Positions 34,661 through 45,739 of a DNA stretch of 64,000 nt are shown here, piece after piece. The first letter of the stretch is position 1. Each line of letters begins with the position of its first letter. The notes beneath the pieces are model-generated. The model worked only from the letters and a program-made list of their open reading frames with translations, was not told the origin of the DNA and ran no database searches. The position numbers were made by a program, and so were the translations under genes. This DNA is from Pisolithus tinctorius (Eukaryota > Basidiomycota > Agaricomycetes > Boletales > Pisolithaceae), in the NCBI GenBank assembly GCA_024663395.1, contig JANFAH010000010.1:186001-250000 (forward strand), in the 5' to 3' direction.

Positions 34661-35176
34661 GAAATTATACCATACCATGCCTGACCTGCCTGACCTCCTG
34701 GGTGCAGGTCCACAGTGTATGTACGTACTGGTACCAGTACCATGCCAGAGATGCATGTATTACCACAATGGTGGCTCTGGTAATGACCAGAAGACTAGCC
34801 AACTACCCAGTACATTTAAACTGTGAATTCAATGCCTTATGGCCTCCAGCAAGCCAGAACAATACCATGAAAGCCACCATCATGCTATACAGAAAAAACA
34901 ATTGAGTTATGCCAGCCAGTCATCATTCAATCATCTAGGTGAACCATGACTCCATTGGCCCTTAGCACTTGTCACACCATGGCCTTGGTACAGACATCAC
35001 TGTACCAGATTGGTTTGCCAGTATCTGAATTATACAGTAACAACTACCAGCAGGGGTAGCTACTTCTTCCTGGAGATTGCATTTTGACAATATAGAATAT
35101 ATTTCTGCAGCTAACCAAGTACGAGTACAAAGACAAAAAAACACGAATGGATTGCAAAATGACAAGTACATTAAAG
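34661..35176. other. Spacer
   Basis: No gene is supported here. The satellite fades out and the sequence is CpG-poor, with isolated CpG near 35125-35150. Confidence 0.4.
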
Positions 35177-37047
35177 TTAGTCGACCTCCATCCTACCTTC
35201 CTGTCTGGGTGCTGATCTGACTGCTGGTGGTGGTGGAGTAATAGATATTGCCGGACCTCCAGCAGGTCCATCCACAGGTTCAACATTCAAAGGAGGTACT
35301 TCCAAGCCAGCACCTCCCTCAAATGAAGCCAGGGGGGGTTCAGTGGACTCCTGTCTTGAGCTGCTTCAGGATGATTGAACCTCTACAACACTGGTGGCAG
35401 TGCCAAGTTCCACCATGACCAGCATGTGAGGTACTGGTGTAGGGTTGGATGTAGCGTGAAATGGGACCAGAGGATGGTTAAGCACGTCTGGGGCTGGGAA
35501 TAGGTGATTACAGATGGCATCTACCACCTGATGGAGAGCAGCAAGCTCAGTACAGGTTACTTCAATCTCCCGCCTCATGTCAGCATTCTCCTGCTTGAGG
35601 ACAGTAACCTCTTCCTGATACTCGTCACAATGGCATGGATCATCAGCACTGGTTGTAGTAGTTGCCACTGGAGTGATGGGTGGGTCTGTTGCAATGCTTC
35701 TTGCATGAGACTGTGACCAGGATAGCCATGATGGAGTAATAATTTCCACTACTCAATAGAAATATTAGTTCAACCAATTAGCCAAAAATATAGGACTGTG
35801 AATAACTTACTGGGGTGGCCAGTCCGTGGGCCAGGAGACGAATGATGGCTTGTTACTTTGGATGGACCAGCAGATCAATTTCGGCTTGGTGCCCTTTGAC
35901 ATTTGGCTTGTTGACCGGTCGATGGAGCTGGTGCAGCAAGCATTGAAGTGGTGGGAAGGCCGGTGGTATCTTCTGGGGATCGTTGCTGGTGAGGCCTTGA
36001 TCAGGAGGCTTTTCACTGCATCTCAGACTTGTCTCCCCTCCCCTTGAACAAGCTGCATGAGTATTTCATACAGTGGCATTGCCAGCATGCCCTGCCAGCT
36101 AGCACCATACATGGCCAACTCCTGTCCCAGCATCTCACACACTGCTCAGCTTCCAGCACTACCTCCCAAGACTTGGGAGGGTTGTTGATGTCTCACTGGT
36201 CCTGCACATCCTTGTCAACTGCTGGTTTTGCCTTCTTCATTGGTCTCCTTGACCAGCTCTGGCCTCTACTGGTCTGATCACTGGCATCGACTGGCTTGGC
36301 TGCTGGCTGGCCACATCTTGACTGGCTATGGCCCCATGCCTTCTCCTTGTTCTGATCCTCTTCATTTCCTGGCTTCTGAATCACAATTCCAGTGGTCTTA
36401 GCCATAGTGTCTGTGGGTGCATGTTTGGATCCCATGTTAGTGGTCTATCCAATTGCCATTGTCAGAATTAGTGCTCACCTGGAAGTCGAATCCCTTGAGC
36501 CTCATCTGTACCCAACTCTTTCCCCTTCCCCTTATCCACTGGCTGTGCCTGGTGCTTGGCCCTTGACAAAGGCCCAGTAAGTTGCTCCATGACCTTGTAA
36601 TATGGGTGAGATTTCGGCTGGTGATGAAGGTGATACCATGGATGATCCTTCACATTGGCCTCTTGTGCCGTCATCATCTGGTTGAAAGGGGGCCATGTCT
36701 GTGTCACAAAGATTATTGCTGGGTCAACCATGTGCATATTGATAGCAATAAGATGTGGAGGGATCTCAAATGCCAGGGGTAGATGTTCAACAACTGTGTG
36801 GACCATTCCCTACATAGATGTCAGGAATGGATATCATGGCTGTGATTTCACTTACCAGCTGGGCCCACACAAGCTGAGCCACTTTGTGCCAGTGCATACC
36901 ATCCTGGCCCCAAAGCCCTCTTAGTGCCTGCATTGTAAGCCTGGCAGCCTCCTTGACCATCTGCTTGGCATTTTCAGTGGTGATGACTGGCTGGATGTTG
37001 TTGGTCGATTGTGCCAGGACGAAGGTGCTGGTGTTGGCGGTAGACAT
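35177..37047 (-). pseudogene. Spliced gag-like gene of a repetitive family (unknown function)
   Basis: The minus strand reads an exon starting MSTANTSTFVLAQ at 37047, with EAARLTMQALRGLWGQDG. It continues with exons at 36806-36468 (DPAIIFVTQTWPPF; VDKGKGKELG) and 36435-36193 (lysine-rich, basic). Another exon ends at a GTAAGT donor near 35816, and an exon at 35749-35366 holds a probable coiled coil (VTVLKQENADMRREIE). The last exon ends RQEGRMEVD and stops at 35177. The layout (helical N-terminus, basic linker with KGKGKE, coiled coil near the C-terminus) is like gag-type proteins of fungal retroelements, but I recognise no catalytic domain. Some frames are broken at this resolution. Confidence 0.45.
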
Positions 37048-37412
37048 AGTGCTGTTAAACCTTAGGTGTGCAGGTGGTGGGTGCTTGAGCAGTGTGGTGA
37101 ATTTGCCAGCTAGCATACACCATTCAACAGGCTTACATAAGCACAATACAAATGCTCACTCTGGTGATGCTGTGATTTACAATATTCAATGTACTGGTGA
37201 AAAAATATTGTGTAATACAATCTTATCACTGGTACTGAAATCATTCTCAAACATTGGTGTAATCCCCATGGCACCTGCAATGTTTCAAACTTTCATATGG
37301 CTCCCAGAAATGTTAGATTCAGTTCTGGCAGTCCAGATAAACTCCATAAGTCAGCCAGTCCAAGGACCATTACTTCTAATGACTGTGTGCAGTAATTCTG
37401 TCACGCCATGAT

Positions 37413-38252
37413 ATGCAGCAGCTTGCATCTCTCGATGAGGATGAGGAAATGCTTACTGAAGATGACCTGCCAGACATGCCATCATCCCCATTACATGAGC
37501 CACCTTTTGAGCTGGGGACAGCTCAAACAACACGCACAACTGGACCGGAACCCTCCTTCCAGTCCTCTGGTTTGCCCAGATCACCTTTGATAGAGCCAGC
37601 ATGGGAGTCATTTGCACTGTCTCCCTCCCCTAGTAGCCCATTGGTTGAGCCTCCTTGGGACTCCATATCAACATGCCTCTCTGACAGCACCCCATTACTT
37701 GAGCCAGCATGGGACAAATCACCACTGCCTGTTGCCCCAGGTACTCCATTGCATGAGCCACCTTGGGGGTCGCCCCCACCATTTCAGTCCCTACTGGTCA
37801 GTCCTTTACAAGAACCAGCATTTCAGTTGCCTGCTGCTACAAGATCATCAGCTTACATCTACCCAACTCAAGCAGCTGGCCAATCATCACAACCATTCAT
37901 CCTATTGCATGAGCCCCAATTTCGGTCCTTGACTGCCTCTGTGTCACCAGCCCATTGCAATCCGATCCCGGTTCCCAGCCCAACAACATTTGCATCGCCC
38001 AGCAGCAATTTCCCTGGTCCTCATCAACCTATGGACCTTTCAGATGCTCCTGCATCATTCAGCTCCACATCAATACTGCTGGCTAGATCCCCATCGCCGG
38101 TGCCAATCCCATTGTCGCATTCAGAGCTTTTTGCAGTCTCCCAGGAGTTCACCATACAGCTGGGAGTTGATACTCCACAAACTGAGCATAAGTCCAGAAG
38201 TTCCTACACAACCATAGCTCACTTCAGTCAACCCCCCTTGGAGACCTATTAG
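37413..38252 (+). CDS. Proline-rich repeat protein with EPxW motifs (3' end in a transposon)
   Basis: A 279-codon open frame with no stop begins with an acidic stretch (ASLDEDEEMLTEDDLPDMP). It then has six 18-21-residue repeats of the form S/T-P-L-x-E-P-x-W/F (for example SPLIEPAWESF, TPLLEPAWDKS, TPLHEPPWGS). The rest is Ser/Pro-rich and probably disordered. The last ten codons (HFSQPPLETY) are encoded by the terminal sequence of the palindromic element that starts at 38220, so the original C-terminus is lost. The frame keeps more CpG than its surroundings, suggesting later arrival or selection. I recognise no family; it could be a truncated regulator or a gag fragment. Confidence 0.5.
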   Translation: MQQLASLDEDEEMLTEDDLPDMPSSPLHEPPFELGTAQTTRTTGPEPSFQSSGLPRSPLIEPAWESFALSPSPSSPLVEPPWDSISTCLSDSTPLLEPAWDKSPLPVAPGTPLHEPPWGSPPPFQSLLVSPLQEPAFQLPAATRSSAYIYPTQAAGQSSQPFILLHEPQFRSLTASVSPAHCNPIPVPSPTTFASPSSNFPGPHQPMDLSDAPASFSSTSILLARSPSPVPIPLSHSELFAVSQEFTIQLGVDTPQTEHKSRSSYTTIAHFSQPPLETY

Positions 38253-38469
38253 GTCTGGAGATTTTGATATAAGTATTAACCTAATAGGTGTCATTTTGTT
38301 GGGAATTCCCAACTTTTGGGGATTCTCCACCACCATTCCTGGAGATTCTCCATTCCCTAGCTGGAGATTCTCCAGGGCAGCAATTTAATATGGTTGGAGA
38401 AAATGTTTTCTCCATAATATATATATATTATACATCAAATGAAAGGGTAGCTGGGGTCCAAGTTGGACT

Positions 38470-38770
38470 TTCTCCAGGCTAAATAGACCCCCTTTCCAGG
38501 TTGATCTGGGGCTTTCCCCAGGCTAAATAGACCTGCTTTCCAGGTGAACCTGGGCTTTCCCCAGGCTAAATAGACCTGCTTCCCAGGTGAACCTGGGCTT
38601 TCCCCAGGCTAAATAGACCTGCTTTCCAGGTGAACCTGGGTTTTCCCCAGGGTAAATAGACCTGCTTTCCAGGCAGAACATGGGCTTCCCATAGGCTAAA
38701 TAGACCCATTTCCAGGGTGAACCTGGGTTTTCCCCAGGCTAAATAGACCCACTTTCCCAGGCCATGTCCT
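38470..38770. repeat. 43-bp tandem repeats, left arm (7 units)
   Basis: The unit contains 'ggctaaatagacc' and 'aacctgggctttccccagg'. Each unit carries a small inverted repeat (CCTGGG...CCCAGG). Confidence 0.85.
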
Positions 38771-39572
38771 GGTGGGGATTCTCCATGCATCAGGAAAACA
38801 GTGGTTGTTCTAACTGTTCTAATCACAACTTATCTCAGAAAGGTAGATGTATAAGTGGAATGGATGCCAAGGAACATATAGAGCAAGTGAATTAAGCAAG
38901 ACACATATGGTTCTATAGAGTACTGTCAAGTCTGAGCCTACTCTGACCAACTCTGATGCTTAACCAGGTCTGGAGAGAGGTGTGGAAGCAAGTCTGACAC
39001 AGATGAATGGAACTCTGACTAGTGGAGGATTGGCAGGGACAAAGTCAGCTGAGGCAGAAATGGAGCAGAGTGAGGGTGTTGGGTTTAGCTTGTGCGCTAC
39101 CCCCTTGCACAATGTCAGCCCTCATATTTCAGAGGAAGAGACCAGACAGATGTTTGGAGATAACTCTGACAGACAGAAGATGGAGAGAGATGGAGTAGGA
39201 ACTTTGGTGATATTCATACTGAAGAACAGTGGAGTACTGTACATGCTTTGATGCTGCTATGGAGGTACAGTAACTGGAATCAGGACTGACATATGGAGAC
39301 TCATAAGTTTTCAAGTAACAACTTCCTGGATGATGAATGAAGGGAAGATGGAGAACATATGACAGGTAACACAGAACAAGCCAAAAAGGAAACAGTCCAG
39401 GTGCTGGACCATGCTGTAGCAGCACATCCAAGTGTCAGAGATGCAAATGGGCACATCTGGTGAACAGGTCTACTAGTGATTTATAGCTTTGTGATGATTA
39501 TCACAAAGTGTACCATTGGACCATTTCACATTTCTGACACTGTGAGGGGATGTTACAGCAAGGCACATGGTG

Positions 39573-39869
39573 TCAGTATGGTGGGGCATGCCTCCTGATG
39601 CCACACCTCAATTTTAGTAGTCTTAGCCCCACTGGGCAGTCAGCAATGAAATGTTTTTGATATGTTTTTGAAATCTCCACTATTTTATTTGCGCTGTTTG
39701 GGGTTTTCCCACACATCTGGGATGTGTAATTGGCTTCCTGTTCACCCAATTCCCAATGGACCACCCTGAAACCCTGTCCATAGGTGGAGGCCAACATGGG
39801 GAATGCAGCCAATGTATTAAATATGGCATCCACCCAGTGAGGGAGAGATGGTGTGATGTTTTCTGGCAT
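39573..39869 (-). other. Unassigned reading frame in the palindrome centre
   Basis: A 98-codon minus-strand frame has protein-like composition (PSLPHWVDAIF, GEQEANYTSQMCGK). It lies in the single-copy centre between the arms, so it may be a remnant of the sequence that separated them. I do not recognise a family. Confidence 0.3.
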
Positions 39870-39958
39870 TTTTCATTCCTGTTATCACTCATTAACTAGA
39901 AATGTTGATTGGTTGATTTTCGGACATGGTGTAGATACCCTATAGACCGGCCTACCTA

Positions 39959-40263
39959 TCCCCAGGAGCCATGGAGAATCTCCAGCATGCCATGGAGAAT
40001 CCCCAGGAGCCATGGAGAATCCCCATCATGATATGGAGAATCCCCAGCCAGCCATGGAGAATCCCCAGCATGCCATGGAGAATCCCCAGGGGCCATGGAG
40101 AATCTCCAAGATGACATGGAGAACCTCCAGCATGACATGGAGAATCTCCATCATGATATGGAGAATCCCCAGCCAGCCATGGAGAATCTCCATCACGACA
40201 TGGAGAATCCCCAGGAGCCATGGAGAATCCCCAGCAGGCCATGGAGAATCTCCAACATGACAT
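39959..40263. repeat. 21-bp minisatellite
   Basis: About 14 units of 'ccatggagaatccccagcag' type follow one another, with the inner motif TGGAGAATCTCCA being self-complementary. Confidence 0.85.
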
Positions 40264-40904
40264 GTTTCCTTTTTGGCTTGTTCTGTGTTACCTGTCATAT
40301 GCATATGTTCTCCATCTTCCCTTCATTCATCATCCAGGAAGTTGTTACTTGAAAACTTATGAGTCTCCATATGTCAGTCCTGATTCCAGTTACTGTACCT
40401 CCATAGCAGCATCAAAGCATGTACAGTACTCCACTGTTCTTCAGTATGAATATCACCAAAGTTCCTACTCCATCTCTCTCCATCTTCTGTCTGTCAGAGT
40501 TATCTCCAAACATCTGTCTGGTCTCTTCCTCTGAAATATGAGGGCTGACATTGTGCAAGGGGGTAGCGCACAAGCTAAACCCAACACCCTCACTCTGCTC
40601 CATTTCTGCCTCAGCTGACTTTGTCCCTGCCAATCCTCCACTAGTCAGAGTTCCATTCATCTGTGTCAGACTTGCTTCCACACCTCTCTCCAGACCTGGT
40701 TAAGCATCAGAGTTGGTCAGAGTAGGCTCAGACTTGACAGTACTCTATAGAACCATATGTGTCTTGCTTAATTCACTTGCTCTATATGTTCCTTGGCATC
40801 CATTCCACTTATACATCTACCTTTCTGAGATAAGTTGTGATTAGAACAGTTAGAACAACCACTGTTTTCCTGATGCATGGAGAATCCCCACCAGGACATG
40901 GCCT

Positions 40905-41320
40905 GGGAAAGTGGGTCTATTTAGCCTGGGGAAAACCCAGGTTCACCCTGGAAATGGGTCTATTTAGCCTATGGGAAGCCCATGTTCTGCCTGGAAAGCA
41001 GGTCTATTTACCCTGGGGAAAACCCAGGTTCACCTGGAAAGCAGGTCTATTTAGCCTGGGGAAAGCCCAGGTTCACCTGGGAAGCAGGTCTATTTAGCCT
41101 GGGGAAAGCCCAGGTTCACCTGGAAAGCAGGTCTATTTAGCCTGGGGAAAGCCCAGGTTCACCTGGAAATCAGGTCTATTTAGCCTGGGGAAATCCCAGG
41201 ATCAACCTGGAAAGCAGGTCTATTTAGCCTGGGGAAATCCCAGGATCAACCTGGAAAGCAGGTCTATTTAGCCTGGGGAAAGCCCAGGATCAACCTGGAA
41301 AGGGGGTCTATTTAGCCTGG
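40905..41320. repeat. 43-bp tandem repeats, right arm (10 units)
   Basis: 'ggtctattta' anchors fall at 40914, 40957, 41001, 41044, 41087, 41130, 41173, 41217, 41261 and 41305, so the spacing is 43-44 bp. The left arm has seven units, which accounts for most of the arm-length difference. Confidence 0.85.
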
Positions 41321-41574
41321 AGAAAGTCCAATTTGGACCCCAGCTACCCTTTCATTTGATGTATAATATATATATATTATGGAGAAAATGTTTTCACCAA
41401 CCATATTAAATTGCTGCCCTGGAGAATCTCCAGCTAGGGAATGGAGAATCTCCAGGAATGGTGGTGGAGAATCCCCAAAAGTTGGGAATTCCCAACAAAA
41501 TGACACCTATTAGGTTAATACTTATATCAAAATCTCCAGACCTAATAGGTCTCTGAGGGGGGTTGACTGAAGTG

Positions 41575-41711
41575 TTCATGGACCAATAGAAAGCCAAGTG
41601 TAAGTACCTTATTTCATACACTCATGGTTTAGGGCTAGGGTTAGGGGTTATTGCATTTAGTCATAACTAATGTAAAACATACAAACATGCAGACAGTTTT
41701 TTGGGCCACTG
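41575..41711 (-). mobile_element. Terminal fragment of a Tc1-like element
   Basis: The segment is the reverse complement of the 5' non-coding end of the Tc1 element at 44396-44535. It ends in the terminal repeat 'catgcagacagttttttgggccactg' followed by TA. It abuts the palindrome at 41574. The sequence beyond the TA (TGATGTGCATCTTGCC) matches 50168-50184, consistent with insertion at a TA inside a retroelement. Confidence 0.8.
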
Positions 41712-41800
41712 TATGATGTGCATCTTGCCTTTTTACTGCAAGACCCAGCAGAAGACATCCCCCCTTCTCCCTCTCCATGTTATGCTAAGACTGAAGTTGA
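41712..41800 (+). pseudogene. Short retroelement pol-end fragment
   Basis: The sequence encodes YDVHLAFLLQDPAED, also found at 50166-50240 as YDAHLAFLLQDTAED just before a polypurine tract. It is probably the C-terminus of a retroelement polyprotein. Confidence 0.45.
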
Positions 41801-42239
41801 AGTGTAGGTTGAGCTCAGTCACAGACTATGGTTTCTACTGAGAAAACAGCTGCAGTAACCTTTGTAAGCAACAATGGATTTAGGCAATGTCAGTAAGAGT
41901 GGTCCAGGTTAGGGACACTGAGGGCAAAGTTCTGAGGAATACTGCATATAATTGAGCAGCTCAAGTCTGGAGCTCCAGGACTTGAGCCAGCAGACTAAAT
42001 ACTACAGGAAAACAGACCATGAGGTGTCTGCATGTAATGAGGTAACTATGCCATTGGTTGAACAATGATGACACATGTCCTAAGCATGTTATGTGGTACT
42101 AATGATAGTGGTGGAAATAGAAGGCCATCAAATCAGAGAGAAGACAGCCTAAAAAGGAAACTAGTCCAACAGAACAGAAATGAGGCAACCATAAGGCAAA
42201 ACAAGGGTGAAATGTAACATTACCCCCCTTTTAAGCATT
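41801..42239. other. Spacer with a dispersed repeat
   Basis: 42045-42230 ('cattggttgaacaa...agaaggccatcaa') matches 54065-54240. No gene is seen. Confidence 0.45.
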
Positions 42240-42243
42240 GAAG

Positions 42244-42560
42244 TCCCCAACTTCAACTACTCTCCATAAGGCTCTCCAGTCATATTGCTGATGGCAGAGT
42301 CATTGAAATCATTATCATTATCATACAGATCATTATCCTGGCTCCCAACAAGGGTACAATCATCTACCAATGCAGGGGTAGAAATTCTTTCTTGTAAAGG
42401 GCAGCAGGGATGTATAGATGGACATTGGGCTTGAGTATGCCCAGGACAAGTGGCATGACACAAAGGACATTCATAGAGGCCACAATTGACTCAGATGTGT
42501 CCTAGACATTGACAGACATAGCATGCCTGACAGTAACATGGATTGGTGTCACACACCAAA
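42244..42560 (-). pseudogene. Double zinc-knuckle protein fragment
   Basis: On the minus strand the frame reads NPCYCQACYVCQCLGH, one stop, VNCGLYECPLCHAT, then CPGHTQAQC, followed by an acidic tail rich in Asp/Asn (QDNDLYDNDNDFND). The spacing CX2CX4HX4C fits a CCHC knuckle, and a second cysteine cluster follows. Such proteins are usually nucleic-acid-binding gag-like products. One in-frame stop (TGA) interrupts it. Confidence 0.45.
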
Positions 42561-43237
42561 GGCATTGTGGACATGACTACGGCTGACTCTGCCTAACTTG
42601 TCAATGAGTTGTGTGCCATGTGATGCATATGAAGACTAAAGCCCTCATGCATAGAAGGACTGCTGGACATGAGCAGTCATCCTTCACACAAGAATGAGTC
42701 ATCAGTGCTAAAGAAAAAAGAGGAAGTGAGTTAAGCATGCATTAAAAGTTTTTAGTGCCCATGTATGGCATTCTGGTTTTCATCATATCTCCACCATTTC
42801 CCAAGATATTGACTCTATTCTCACACTCACTTAAAGTGCTCAGCCACACCATCCTGCCTTCCAAATTTGGAGAGAATCCTCACACCCTATGCATTTCTAC
42901 AGCACTCCATCCATCAGATGCTCATTTCACTAAGTCCATCAGATATGGCTGCCTCTTCATCAATCATCTTGCTTGTCTCATTTGCCAGAGACAATGGCTA
43001 TGTATATCTGCCAGATGTTCCCACCAGCTTCTGTCCTGAAGCCCCCTGGTTCATTCCCTCGTCATCAGCCCTGTCCCATCCCATGCAGCTTGGTCAGCAT
43101 GTTCTCCTTGTCAGTATGACTTCCAGAAGGACATTCTTTGGTTGCCTCATGTCTGTCACTCAGTTACAAAGGTCTTATGTGGTTGTTTTGGTCTCCCCAC
43201 TTGATGAAGCATATGGATCCTTCCTTCCTGCTCCCTG
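42548..43237 (+). repeat. Unknown coding repeat, copy R1
   Basis: This roughly 690-bp sequence is shared with 49403-50076 (same orientation) and 53313-53983 (inverted). Its conserved frame contains SDMAAS, YLPDVPTSF, QLGQHVLLV, MTSRRTFFG and EAYGSFLPAPC. The peptide is better conserved than the third positions, so the repeat once coded for protein. The open frame here extends from 42867 to 43481. I do not recognise the domain. Confidence 0.6.
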
Positions 43238-43484
43238 CACAACTCACAACCCTGCATTCCAGATAGGGTTCTGCCCTTGTGTCAGTTTTTCTCCATTCTT
43301 CCACCCCTTCAGTATTTACCCTCTCTCCCTTGTTGTAGCATATCCCTTGTCTCAGTTAAGGTCCCCATCATCCCTGTCCTCTGTCCCTTATGTTGGAGGT
43401 ACTGCTAACCTGTTATATGTTTATTGGCTTGCATTCTATACTGCCCTGCCCTTGACCTACATTGTAAATAAGGCTGTGTAGTAC

Positions 43485-44393
43485 TCTGATGTAATTAGTA
43501 TGAATATTGACAATAAAGTCCCCACCTCCAACTCCCTCTGAGTTCCCTCCAGAGTTGTCTCCACTCCTCTGAGTCCACTCTGCCTCTGAAATACAAGGGC
43601 TGAGCTTGTGCAAGGGGGCAGCACACTAGCTGAACCCAACACCCTCTCATCCAACCTCCAACCTCTGACTCCAACCTCTGTCTCCAACTCTTCCCTCCAT
43701 ACTCCTCCACTCCTTGTTCATTGCATATCTCACTACCCAGTGGTTGGATTTGCTTTGGACTTTGACCCCTGTACTCCACAGCCCAACCTGCTCCTACTCC
43801 ACCCTAAGAGGAAGTCAGGGGTGTTGTGTGACTTTGACACCCAGGGCTACTCCCACACCTGGGCCTTCATTCAAGCCCTCACCACCCCCTGTTAATGAAC
43901 CCCAACCAGCACTCCCCATCAATGAACCCCAGTGTCATATCCATGACTCTTGGACTCAAGCCCAGTCCAGTCCAGACCACTAGCCCCTATCTCTGGTCAA
44001 GTCTGGTCCTAGTCTGACCTAGAAAACCCAACTCTGGCCCTAGAAAACCCAACTCCAGCCTAGATAACTCAAGTCCGGTGTTTTACCCCTATCTCCAGTC
44101 CACTCCAGCCTCCCAGCCTCCCAGCCTTGTGCTGCTCCATCCCAGTCCTCCCAGGTCCATGTCTGGGTGACCCAGACATAACTTCAGTCTGTTTTCCATT
44201 GTTTGTACTATATTTAGTTTGTTCCTCTCATCTAACTCTGCTTACTGTACAAAACCTGTGTCTGACTCTGGTCATGCTGGTCACCTGGACTTTGACTATT
44301 AGGCTCAGTACAGCCTCTGTGGCTGTCCACACTCTTGCTAATAGCTTATTCACAAGTCTGGCTCTATGTTCATTACCCCAGACTGGCCTCATG
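43485..44393. other. LTR-like and degenerate repeat DNA
   Basis: 43490-43650 (AATAAA at 43512; 'gcaagggggcagcacactagctgaaccc') resembles parts of the palindrome arms (39060-39130 and 40545-40600). At 43990-44060 'ctagaaaacccaactc' is repeated. No gene is supported. Confidence 0.4.
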
Positions 44394-44395
44394 TA

Positions 44396-45678
44396 CAGTG
44401 GCTCAAAAAACTGTCTGCATGTTCGTATGTTTTACATTAGTTACAACTAAACACAATAACCCCTAACCCTAGCCCTAAACCATGAGTGTATGAAATAGGG
44501 TACTTACTCTTGGCTTTCTATTGGTCCATGAATCAAGTGATTTGGATGGGAATTGATAGAATAGCAGTCATTTGAAAATGACATGTCATGCAGACAGTTT
44601 TTTGACTTAAAGTTTTGATTATATATATTGACCCTGGCATGCTGTTATATTGTTACATACATCCATCAAGGGTTCTATTATGTTACCTTTATGTAATGAG
44701 TATGATCCAACATATATAAACCCCACCACCCTCTGCTCATTTTCTCATCATCACCATGAAGTCCATTTCCACCTCTCAAAGACAAAACATCATCTCTCTT
44801 GCCTCTCTTGGCCTGTCCACTAGGAAGATTGCCTCACAGACTGGTCTAGGGAAGTCTACAGTATCTCAGGTTCTTCAGGAAATCCAACCAGAGAGGTCTA
44901 GGCTTCATGGTGGTCACCCTTCCAAGCTTTCCTCTACCAACAAGAGAGCTATTGTTCAGCAAATCCTTACTGGCAAGGCCAAAAATGCTGTTCAAGCCCC
45001 TCATTTCACCAAGTCTATTGTTGATAGTCCTGTTTCTTCTCAGACAGTGAGAAATACCCTCAAAGAAGCCTCATTGAAGGCTGTGGTGAAGAAGAAAAAG
45101 CCATTGCTTTCTACTGGTCACAAGAAGAAGAGGTTAGCCTTTGCTCTTAAGTATCAGCATTGGACTGTGGAGGACTGGAAGAGAGTTATATGGTCAGATG
45201 AGACCAAAATCAACAGGATTGGGTCAGATGGACAAGAGTATGTGTGGAAAAAGAAAGGTGAAGGGCTTATTTCCAGAGAGGTCAAAGGTACAGTCAAGTT
45301 TGGAGGAGGTTCACTCCTTTGGGGATGTATAGGGTGGAATGGTGTTGGGGTCTTGAGTGAGGTTGAGGGAAGGATGGATGCTGAACAGTATGTGGCATTT
45401 TGCAGGAAGGGTTGCTTCAAAGCATGGAGGAATCTGGAATTCCAGAAGATGACATTATTTTTCAACAAGATAATGACCCCAAGCATACCTCTAGAAGGGC
45501 CTACAAATGGTTTGAAGAGCAGGATATCAAGCTTCTAGACTGGCCTGCACAATCTCCAGACCTCAACCCAATTGAACACACTTGGAATCACCTCAAAAGA
45601 TCTCTCTCAGGTTATGAGAGTGCTCCTACAGGAGTTCATCAATTATGGGAAAGGGTGGTAGTGGAGTGGGGGAAGAAC
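44396..45678 (+). mobile_element. Tc1-like DNA transposon, 3' end lost
   Basis: The 5' terminal repeat CAGTGGCTCAAAAAACTGTC starts at 44396 after a TA target site. A subterminal block contains 'cccctaaccctagccctaaacc'. The transposase follows, but the element is cut within the last part of its coding sequence, at 45679, by an end of the palindrome family. No right terminal repeat is found. Confidence 0.88.
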
Positions 45679-45687
45679 ACCTATTAG
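44756..45687 (+). pseudogene. DD34E Tc1/mariner transposase
   Basis: The N-terminus is a helix-turn-helix (ISLASLGLSTRKIASQTGLGKSTVSQVL) followed by a GHPSKLS linker, typical of the Tc1 paired-like DNA-binding domain. The catalytic triad is DDE: D in WSDETKINRIG (about 45196), D in FQQDNDPKHTS (about 45466), and E in SPDLNPIEHTW. Thirty-four residues separate the last two. One T is missing near 45399 (frame changes from VAF to LQEGLLQSMEESG-like). The C-terminus after VVEWGK is replaced by terminal sequence of another element. Surroundings are CpG-poor. It encodes no active enzyme as written. Confidence 0.9.
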
Positions 45688-45739
45688 GTTAATACTTATA
45701 TCAAAATCTCCAGACCTAATAGGTCTCCAAGGGGGGTTG
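45679..45739. mobile_element. Solo terminal segment of the palindrome family
   Basis: About 61 bp ('cacctattaggttaat...gttgactgaagtg') is nearly identical to the right end of the palindrome at 41507-41574. It separates the broken Tc1 transposase from the minus-strand frame that follows. The remainder of the element is absent. Confidence 0.8.

Larger units (their letters stand above)
38220..41574. mobile_element. 3.35-kb palindromic element with arms over 1.1 kb
   Basis: The left arm 38220-39393 is repeated in inverse orientation at 40264-41574. Frames in the two arms translate identically (an 89-codon frame at 38982-39251 and 40412-40681; an 86-codon frame at 38566-38826 and 40837-41097). 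Near the ends only two residues differ. The right arm is longer because it has three more 43-bp units and an extra CATATG near 40300. Ends are CACTTCAGTCAACCCCCC, and related ends occur at 45739 and 63553. The 870-bp centre holds a 21-bp minisatellite. No transposase is seen, so it is probably non-autonomous, or an inverted duplication of a larger element's end. Assembly error is possible. Confidence 0.85.

Noticed and set aside
39959..40263. 21-bp repeats as a CRISPR or regulatory array
   Set aside because: Units are directly adjacent with no spacers, so it is a minisatellite inside the palindrome centre.
44458..44482. Chromosome end (telomere)
   Set aside because: Only a few degenerate TTAGGG-like units are present, and they belong to the Tc1 subterminal region found twice.
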